Shown here one piece after another: positions 56,641 to 64,000 of a stretch of DNA of 64,000 bases. Source of the DNA: Roridomyces roridus. Taxonomy: Eukaryota; Basidiomycota; Agaricomycetes; Agaricales; Mycenaceae. Made by a program: the position numbers and the translations under genes. The notes under the pieces are model-generated. The model made no database searches. It was not told the origin of the DNA and was given only the letters and a program-made list of their open reading frames with translations. The first letter of the stretch is position 1. Every line of letters starts with the position of its first letter. The stretch is taken from NCBI GenBank assembly GCA_029378245.1, contig JARKIF010000013.1, forward strand, positions 744,001 to 808,000. The letters run 5' to 3'.

Positions 56641-57024
56641 CATTCCTTCCCACAGTGCAGAGTGAAAATCCGAAAGCGTGCGTCGTCCTTGTGGCTCGGT
56701 TTGGCCGTCTCCCGGTGGCGTACGACAAGCGCAAGGGTGACATTGTGATTACACGCGGATCTGGTTCAGGCTGCGCTTCCGCGCCTCCTGGGTGAGTCGG
56801 ACTTGAAGTGATCCGGGCTCTAATGCTGGCGGTGTAGATTCAACTTGGAGAGCGTCAAGTTGATTTGAACTATGGGAAGTGGTATTTATTTACATTACGA
56901 GACTTTATAGTGGAGCCTCCAGAATGAACGACAGATGCTGCGGTTTGCTCAATGGACCGATGCCGATTCAAGAATCACTGCTCCGCATGCGGCATCACTG
57001 CCATCAGCCATGAACCATTTGTGC

Positions 57025-57801
57025 AGTAATACACGCGGAGCTGTCAAACGGCTGATCGGCAGTGGATGATGGCGGAAGCCAGTGCCGGCTAGCAAACCCA
57101 TTGCCGCTCTCCAGTGGATGTCGCTGGCTCCCGGCGGGACCCAGTGGAATCCATCGGAATCCAATAGATCGAGTTCTTCCGTCGGGTGTTCGGCCACGGT
57201 TCACTTTTCGAACCTATCAATGTTTGAATTGCGCAGAGCCATTGCCAGTCTGGATGCACAGGTGAAATGCCAGCGGATTCCACTGGATTCCAGCGGGAAT
57301 CCTGGAACTCTCAGGCTTTCACAAGCCGAACCTTCTTTTCAATTTGCCATTGACTTTTCAACATAGAACACCCTCAAAATACCTTCACATTGGATCAGAT
57401 TCAAGCCCATCAAAGCTCTTGAAAGACAGATGAGCATAATGGAATCCACCGAAAGCCGACGGCATCCAGTGGGCATCCATCATCAACACATCAGCGGTTG
57501 TTCAATCAGTGCCCTTGATTTGAACGGTGTTGAAGCCATTAATACAGTTATTAGTAATGTAGGCAGGCTTCTATCATAAGTAGTCAAAATCTCAAGTGAA
57601 ATTTGGAATATTCTTGAAAGACCAGTGGAATCCAGCGGCTGAGCTTTGCAAATGTAATTTGATGGAAGCCAGCGGAGATCATCAAAATGGTTCAACGATC
57701 CGTCGGCAAACGATGTCAATCACTGTCTGCCAACGGCCGCCGGTGTCCATCGGGGGCCACCGGTGGCCGCCAGTGACTTTGCTAGCGGCGGGTATATTAC
57801 T
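57025..57801. mobile_element. Mutator-like MITE, copy 2 (777 bp, inverted)
   Basis: Begins AGTAATACACGCGGAGCTG and ends GCGGCGGGTATATTACT, the inverse of the element at 26330. Flanked by CCATTTGTGC (57015-57024) and CCATTTGTGT (57802-57811), a 10-bp duplication with one change. The interior shares CCAGTGGAATCC-like words with copy 1. Confidence 0.75.
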
Positions 57802-58479
57802 CCATTTGTGTATCAGCCGGTGCAACCGCAGCAAGGAATTTTCGCCGCAGAAAATTAAAACTTCTGTACCTGCACCCGATGTGTGCGCAGCCATTGCGGT
57901 CCACGACGATTGAAACTACATCCGAACATTAGAACGCGCAGATGCCGAGACTTGGCCAACATTGGTAGCAATATAGTTGCTCGCGGCAGCCATCCTGCCC
58001 AGCTGCGGGTCTTCATTCTCGAAACTCATCGACAGCACTTGAATTCACCCACAGTGCAATTCAAAGCTTCCGCAATCCCCTAGGACACAACAGACCCCCA
58101 AAATGGAGCGGCCGATCGCAGCTCGAGTCTTCAAATCAAGCAATTCCCCACAGCTTTCGAACGGTTTTGAACCGTCTTTTGGGGCGGGCCGCCCGGTGAT
58201 CAGATGGCATCCTCGGTTTTGGGCTGGGCGCATCACAACCATCAATCCATCAATCAGTTCTGGCACTCAAACCCTTTGCTACCTGTGATTGCTGCGCGAC
58301 ATTCCTGTTCAACTGGCGTGGTAGGAAGTAACACAGCTGTATTTCCCGCGGCGGTGTCTCGATTTCAATACGGGAGTCACGAAGGAGTCAGTCTTGGAGT
58401 CAGTCTCCCGCCATCGGCGATCCTTCTAGTCCCATAAAAGATGAAGGAGTGGAAGGCCGTTATCTATGGCTCAGTTCCA
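57802..58479. other. Upstream region of the Zn2Cys6 gene
   Basis: No supported gene. A CCCATAAAAG word at 58430-58439 may be a TATA-like element about 45 nt before the chosen ATG. GGAGTCAGTCTTGGAGTCAGTCT near 58385 is a short tandem repeat. Confidence 0.35.
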
Positions 58480-59198
58480 ATGTCTTCTACCCACCGAACG
58501 AGAGTCTTCATGGCCTGTACGCACTGTCGGCGGCGCAAGATCAGGTGCAAGACCGACGATACGGGGCTAAATCCTTGTGAAAGATGTGTTCGCAAGGGAT
58601 ATACTTGCAGTTACGTCGCCGTTGGCGACGAGGGGACGTATGCGCCTCCTCAGCACCAAGCTGCGGCACATTCACAAACTCCATCCACCGTGAATCTGAT
58701 CTCCTCGGCGCCGGTTGCATCCACGTCCTATGGTCAGCCCAATATCCCTCAGTTGTCGATGTCGCCGCACACAGGCTTCAACAACCATCCCCTCGCTCCC
58801 CATCCCTACTTCTCCCAGTCCATGCACGCGTCTACGCACGCCATTCGTGGAGTCGACTCGCATGGATATCCAATCCGCAGTTGAACACAAACAACTTCGT
58901 CCCGGACCCGGGCGTGCAGCCCGTTCAATACTTTTCAAGACGACGTTATAGGACAATTCTCCCCAGAGGCATCGACAACTCGGGCGCAGCTCACGAGGAT
59001 CGCAGAGTCCCAGGAGCGAATCGGGAATTATCCAGACAGGACCCGAGATTGACTGCGCCCATGCCCTTGGCCAGTTCTAGTACGTCGGATGCAGGGCTAT
59101 CGCAGACGATGGGCGAGGGTCTGGTCCTTCCTACAAACCGGTGCATTTGTCGTCCCGATTTCCCTTGCTTCTGCGGTGCTCGGTATCGTGATCGATGA
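58480..59198 (+). pseudogene. Zn2Cys6 regulator with an apparent one-base frameshift
   Basis: From MSSTHRTRVF the binuclear cluster is complete: CTHCRRRKIRCKTDD, then CERCVRKGYTCSYVAV (C-x2-C-x6-C…C-x2-C-x6-C). A Ser/Pro/His-rich middle follows. The frame stops at 58882-58884. Another frame then continues to 59198 and ends in RCICRPDFPCFCG, a Cys-rich tail I associate with the same mushroom Zn2Cys6 family, so both parts belong together. I tested GT-AG pairs around 58750-58920 and found no intron of the length needed to restore frame. This leaves a real frameshift, a sequencing error or a non-canonical intron. If functional it would be a DNA-binding transcription factor of about 240 residues. 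An in-frame upstream ATG exists at 58441. Confidence 0.6.
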
Positions 59199-60393
59199 CA
59201 TGCAAAGTGATACTTGACAAGCGTTTCTCCTGTTTCTTCTCTTTGAACTTGCTATCTGTTTGCTATATCTGTCCAGTGTACTTGTTTTCATGTTTGATCT
59301 ACATATAATATTCTACTTCCAGACATATGTACCGTGTAATGCAACATCAACTGCAGGGGGCATCTATGTAACGCGGGCACCAAAAGTTTAGGTTTTGCGA
59401 TTGCATACCTGCACCGGTCCTCGTCAGCGGGATCCCTCGTGGCCAGGTCAGGAAATCACGGGAATTATCAATTTCCTCTGCCTTCAATGCAGATCTCGCA
59501 ACGAATGAAGCACGACGAATCCGAATCCACGACTCGTAACTACAGCCACCATTGACAGCTTCCGTCGCTGTTCGATAAAGAATTCCAAGGACTGCATATT
59601 ATTCGGGCCTCACGGGCAGCGAGCTATTTGAACCGTTGGGATGTACATATAGATACAAGCCCCACAACTGTGCAGATGAACAGCCCTGGGAGATAGCACA
59701 TTATCGTGCAACTTTGATTCAAACTTGATGTTGGTTGATCAAGTGCCGCCGGATTCCTGCCGGATCCTTCTTTCGGATATCGTCGGTGTTGGCTCGCGGA
59801 CCTTTTGGGATTTTTATTTGAAACGTTACCGTACGTATTACTCAAGAGCAGCCCTTCGGCCGTTGACCTCATGTTTGATTCATCATCATTGATGAGTGAT
59901 TCTTGACACTTCACGCGTGATCATATCATTGTCACGCGTGACACTCTTGTCTTCTTATCACGATGTCCATTCTCTCGATTCGTCGTGTGCTGTTGCGCTG
60001 TGGTTGAGAATCTGACCTGGATTCTGGAATCCGCTGCATCGCTCAGATTCGCTCTTTGCTCCGCTGCGACTTGACCCAATCGCCTCGACGTTTCCCACCT
60101 CTTATTGGCTCCGACTCAACTCCGACTCAACTCTGACTCCGCCCTGAAGCCCGCTTGTAATTCCGACCAGCCCATCCAATATTGTCTCCGAGCTGCCCTG
60201 GGTGCTGTCTGCACTGGGGTCCGGGGATCCCCAAAGTTTGATCTTCTATTTCACTTCGCCGAAGCAGGTGACTATGCTTGCACCTTCTTACCCGAGAATC
60301 CTCGGCATCCTCTACTCAGCTACCGCCGTCGGTACGCGCCCTGGAGTGATTCGCTCCTTCAATGTGAGAAACAGATGTTGAAGAACGCAGGAA
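59199..60393. other. Intergenic with a palindrome pair
   Basis: No gene is supported. It contains the TCACGCGTGA pair described separately. A plus-strand frame from 60105 has Zn2Cys6-like words only after about 60394. Confidence 0.35.
59911..59941. promoter_or_regulatory. Pair of TCACGCGTGA palindromes, 21 bp apart
   Basis: Perfect 10-bp palindromes at 59911-59920 and 59932-59941 are spaced two helical turns apart. Each contains ACGCGT, the core bound by MBF-type cell-cycle factors in fungi. Whether they regulate anything here is unknown. Confidence 0.4.
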
Positions 60394-60760
60394 ATGCTCA
60401 GAATGCTCGACCAAACTCAAAATCATCCCTGCCAGCGGTGTATCCGCAAAGGACTCGCTTGCAGCTATGTTGCTGTCTGGAGGCGAGGATCAGTCCGGCA
60501 CTCGGCGGATGGCGCTGTACGTGTACTCCTCCGTACACTGCTGCTTCGCCGGCGCCCTTTCAAGGCCACGGTACCATTTCATTCCCCGGTGGCCTTCAGA
60601 AGGACATGCAAACCCCCATATTCGAACAGCGCTGTCTACGTATTGGGCAAGCAAAAACGTCTGCATTTCAACCCGAAGACCTGGCCGTGAATCGAGCACA
60701 GATAGCGAACAAGTTACAAGTCTACTTCAAAAGTCTACTTCAACGTTGACTTCCCGGGGA
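60394..60760 (+). pseudogene. Zn2Cys6 relic
   Basis: The frame contains HPCQRCIRKGLACSYVAV, matching the second half of the zinc cluster in the gene at 58480. The first half is out of frame just upstream (basic ERRK and Cys words near 60377-60400). The remainder shows no domain. It looks like a decayed tandem copy. Confidence 0.55.
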
Positions 60761-60829
60761 TACAGACAATTTGACTGGTCTAGATTTCTCTCGTCAGGAA
60801 CAGACCAAACCGAAAGTCATCAGCGGCAC

Positions 60830-61084
60830 TCACCACCAAAGCCGCTCCATATTCGGTTTGTTCTGCTGCGCGTAAATCCCCTCGTGTGCTAGTCGGGAGG
60901 CAAGGTGTCTATCCGGCCTGCTGCTCCCATCCGCCTTTGTCTCAGCCTCCACCTGCGCAGACTCGCTTAATGATAGCGTGAATCCGCGTCGTTCGCGCAG
61001 AGGACGCCGCTGCCACTGGGAGGTGGGTTTGGATGTGGTTGTGGTTGTGGGTGAGGGCAGGATATCGTTCATGAGGCTCATCAT
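60830..61084 (-). CDS. Possible small protein, 84 residues, with TATA box
   Basis: The minus-strand frame MMSLMNDILPSPTTTTTSKP runs to …NMERLWW. A perfect TATATAAA lies at 61153-61160 on the same strand, about 70 nt before the ATG, and the ATG is preceded by ACC. No signal peptide or known domain. The middle is rich in Arg, Ser and Glu. A GTGAGT at the end of the frame could be a splice donor, in which case the C-terminus differs. The family is unknown. Confidence 0.35.
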   Translation of the reverse strand: MMSLMNDILPSPTTTTTSKPTSQWQRRPLRERRGFTLSLSESAQVEAETKADGSSRPDRHLASRLAHEGIYAQQNKPNMERLWW

Positions 61085-61457
61085 GGTAACCGTATGTTTC
61101 GTTAGTGGTGGGGATGAGTCGAGTGGTGAAAGTCGTCCATGGGAGCAGAGCGTTTATATAGCCTGAGATATCGTCTCCTGTACCTGGGCTGTGTTGCTCC
61201 AAAGCCGCCCGGAAATAAATTTTGTGAGACCGGTGACGTAGGTGGTAAGAAATTTAGTCAGAATAGGAGGTGAGACTCAACTGAGGGGCATCGCAGCCTC
61301 ATCTGTATTTCAAGTCCGATACTTCCGCGGAGGGGCGCGATCAGTAGGACTCGACGCATCATGGCGTGAATATTCGACGGACCATGCAGACAGACGTCAT
61401 GGCGAGAATATTTGATAGCTTGGCAGCGTGCGTGCGTTTCCGAGTCGGCAGCGATTC

Positions 61458-61918
61458 AGGACCCCGGAAAGTACGGTCTGATCTTTGGTCCCGCCGATGC
61501 CCAGAACTGGGGGTTTCATGTCCGAACAATTTTTTTCCAGCCGGCCATCTCATGTCCGGACTCCCCCCAAAGTCGTGCCGGCCCGGTCTTCCGGCTCCTG
61601 CGCATCAAAAATTTCTCCGGCCGGCCTGCGGCGCGGCAAGCAGTAATTTCTGGCGCCGCAAGATTGGCACCAAGTTGGCAGGATAGCCGCTACACCACGC
61701 GTACTTCGCAGGTCGGGGCACGCTGAGATTCACCTCGACTTCTACTTACCCGGCCTTAACCTCGCCCCAGCCGCCCATCTCGTGTCCGAACGGGGTCCCA
61801 AGTCGTTGGTGAGTCGGGCCCCCCATGTCCGGACAGTGGCCCCATACTGCGAGCCAAGATTTGCCCTTCCCATGTCCGAACCACACCCCTTACATCAAAG
61901 GGTACTTTCCGGGGTCCT
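61458..61918. mobile_element. Non-autonomous hAT-type element, 461 bp
   Basis: Both ends read AGGACCCCGGAAAGTAC inward (17 bp perfect). The 8-bp target duplication AGCGATTC is at 61450-61457 and 61919-61926. The interior has five copies of CATGTCCGAAC/CATGTCCGGAC-type words (one starts CGTG) and Cys/Gly-neutral GC-rich spacers. No coding capacity. A third hAT subfamily in this window. Confidence 0.8.
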
Positions 61919-61926
61919 AGCGATTC

Positions 61927-62446
61927 TGAACCCCGTAGCGCTGGTAAAAGAATGACAGTGTCAGTTTGAAAAATAGTCAAACACGCCTGGAGCCTCGTCT
62001 GTGATCATTCGGGCATCTTTGCGGTGGATGCGCCGTTCTCAAGGAGCCTGGAGGAGGGGGACCATGCGACGTTGCGCGGACGTTTGAAGCAGGCACGAGG
62101 CAGTGCTGATGTGTACGTAAGCGCCGTCTTTTGTTCTCGACCTCCATCTCGACACCGTGCCAACCCGACTGATGTTCCTCACAGTCCTTTTTTTCTATTC
62201 TTTTTATACCCCAAGTCACTCAATAATCCGCGCCAGATGGACGCGGAACGCTGTTCTCCGTTGATATCATGCCACTCAGCCGTTGACAGGCAGCCCGCAG
62301 GACCCTGGACGACTTGAGGAGTTGGCCGCTAGGATCGGGCTCGGCGGGGTCAAAACCCCTTCCAAAGCTGTGAACGAGACGCCGCGCAGTAGATCCGTCA
62401 TTGCCCGCTAAGAGACAGCGACCTCCGCACGCTTACCTGGACCTCA
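61927..62446 (+). promoter_or_regulatory. Upstream region of the GT4 gene
   Basis: About 520 bp without a supported gene separate the hAT MITE from the glycosyltransferase ATG. Short open frames at 62024 and 61977 have no recognised content. Confidence 0.35.
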
Positions 62447-64000
62447 ATGGGCGGCAAATTGAGGGTCGCTATCATTACCGGTACGTCGCTCAGCCCTGCG
62501 TTGCATCACACAGCGCTCAGGTTACAAACGCAGAAAACTTCTTGCCCAAGATCGACGGGGTTACTCTTACGCTCGCTCGACTTCTAGAAGATCTTCACAC
62601 TCGAGGGGTGGAGACTATATTACTCGGACCCAAAAGCGAGCTGGTGAGGTCTTCACCGGCGGAAGATGGCACCTCGCTAATTTTCACCCTCAGAAGGAAT
62701 ACGCTGGCTGTCGACTCTACGGCGCCCCGGGCATCCCATTCTCGACTTATCCCGGACTCAAAATCAAGTATGCTTTACCTTTTCTCCCTCGGTCTCATCC
62801 ATTCCCTCACGAGCTTCCTCCCTCCATCATTCCTGCACCAACTGCGCCAGTTCAACCCAGACGTCATCCACATCGTCGATCCAATCTGTCTGGGCATTCA
62901 AAGCCTCGTCTGTGTGAAGATTTTCTTCCCCGACGTCCCACTCGTCACAAGCCAAGATACCAACATCCCGACGTATGCCGCCGTTTTTGGATTCCCCTAC
63001 TTTCTCCGTCGGTGCTGGGCGGTGTCGAGATACGTGCACTCCCTCGCCCAGATCACACTCGTTCCAAGCCCCAGCACTGCCCGGGTATTGGAGGCCAAGG
63101 GTTTCACAAGCTTGCGTGCTTGTAGTAGGGGCGTGGACCTGGGGTTGTTCGATGTGCGTGCATTCATTCTGTTGCTCCTCCTCTCTAATATCTTTTAGCC
63201 CACTTTGCGAACCCAGAGCTTGCGGAAAGATTGGGGTCTCGACGCACGAGATTTAGTCATCTTGGCACCAGGCAGATTAAGCCCCGAGAAGAATCTGGCG
63301 TTTCTCGTGGAGAGCGTCTCACTCCTCCCACCGGACATCGCCAGTCGTATCGTGCTTGTCTTCGTAGGCATGGGTCCCATGACGGCCGAGTTGCAGGATC
63401 TCTGCTTCAAACAGAATTTACGAGCGAGGTTTCTGGGACAAATTACCGGGGAGGCGCTCGGGCGTGCGTTCGCAAGCGCTGATATTATGTGGTGGGTACC
63501 TGCTGTCTTTATTGCCTTTTTTACTGACTGATGAACGCAGTACGCCCTCGTACACAGAGACCTTCGGACAGGTGACGCTGGAAGCCATGGCCTCGGGGCT
63601 GCCGGTTGTGGGGCTCCATGCCGAAGGCACCTGTGATCTGGTAACCCACCTCCACACGGGACTCCTCCTCGACGTCCATCGTGCCTCCGATGTCCAGTGG
63701 CATTCAAATGACCCGATACTCGACACCACTGACCGCATCGCGACGTACGCCAATGCCGCTAAAATCTTCCTTCCCGACATGGAGACCCGCCGGATCCTTG
63801 TCCAGCGCTATGCAGCGTTGCTCGAGCTCCTCATCCGGGATTCACGGCTGCGTGCACAGATGGGCGGAGCCGCGCTCACTGTGGCCAGGGATTACACGTG
63901 GGAGCGGTGTACTGCTTCTATGGTTTCTGCTTATGAGGACGTTGTGCGCTCACGCCGTGCTCGCACACCTGCTCTCAGCATTGGACCATGTCTGGACTGG
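62447..64000 (+). CDS. GT4-family glycosyltransferase, 3' end beyond window
   Basis: Exons: 62447-62480, 62534-62643, 62694-62767, 62814-63153, 63199-63491, 63541 to beyond 64000. Frame is continuous across all five introns. Motifs in order: RVAIITENFLPKIDGVTLTL at the N-terminal Rossmann start; YGAPGIPFSTYPGLKI; RQFNPDVIHIVDP; VTSQDTNIPTYA; PSPSTARVL; the second domain with LAPGRLSPEKN; and the donor-binding ExxxxxxxE motif in YTETFGQVTLEAMASGLPVV. This layout fits retaining GT4 enzymes related to SQD2 and bacterial MgtA-type mannosyltransferases. A cytosolic transfer of a sugar from a nucleotide donor is inferred; the acceptor is unknown. No damage was seen in the visible part. Confidence 0.85.

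Noticed and set aside
58818..58919. An intron joining the two frames of the Zn2Cys6 gene
   Set aside because: All GT-AG combinations tested give lengths that do not restore the required frame, or are under 40 nt.

Overview
The window is nuclear DNA of a filamentous basidiomycete, most likely an Agaricomycete (mushroom-forming) fungus. The evidence is the very high density of 45-60 nt GT-AG introns, the gene families present (sedolisin proteases, a mushroom-specific paralogous kinase-like family, Zn2Cys6 and GATA regulators, a Ulp1-type protease), a Ty3 chromovirus and many short terminal-inverted-repeat elements. No rRNA, convincing tRNA or CRISPR was seen. Exon models were built by hand from splice consensus, frame continuity and comparison between paralogous copies inside the window.

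Region 1 (1-7.6 kb) holds three tandem, same-strand genes that encode an unassigned C2H2-like zinc-finger family. Two of them are assembled from 13 and 21 exons in which every intron is phase 2, so internal exons are exchangeable cassettes. The second gene carries a recent internal duplication with a chimeric exon. The third ends in four coiled-coil repeats. Region 2 (8.3-10.4 kb, minus) is a Ulp1/C48-like cysteine protease gene with all four catalytic positions visible.

Region 3 (10.5-35.7 kb) is a segmental duplication. Unit A (about 10.5-19 kb) and unit B (about 21-30.9 kb) each hold, in order, a decayed repeat, a minus-strand kinase-like gene, a divergent promoter, a plus-strand sedolisin (tripeptidyl-peptidase) gene and the tail of a convergent gene. 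Unit A has an intact 560-residue sedolisin. The unit B sedolisin has a nonsense codon and a frameshift. A third, 5'-truncated sedolisin lies at 34.2-35.4 kb. Kinase-like copy 1 contains a solo LTR that may now be spliced as an intron. The promoter of unit B has been filled by three TIR elements, one nested in another.

Region 4 (37.7-38.8 kb) is a GATA factor gene. Region 5 (40.2-49 kb) is an inverted third kinase-like copy. Its penultimate coding region is split by a young, nearly complete Ty3/chromovirus element (42508-48692) with a Tf1-like self-priming layout. Region 6 holds an intact minus-strand sugar-porter gene (50.4-52.3 kb). It is followed by a long stretch without a resolved gene that contains a Mutator-like MITE, then a frameshifted Zn2Cys6 gene, a second Zn2Cys6 relic, a possible small gene, a third hAT-type MITE, and the 5' part of a GT4 glycosyltransferase that runs off the right edge.

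The window therefore shows secreted proteolysis, sugar uptake and transcription-factor genes in a landscape of tandem duplication, gene conversion and transposon insertion. The least familiar item is the phase-2 zinc-finger cassette family at the left end.
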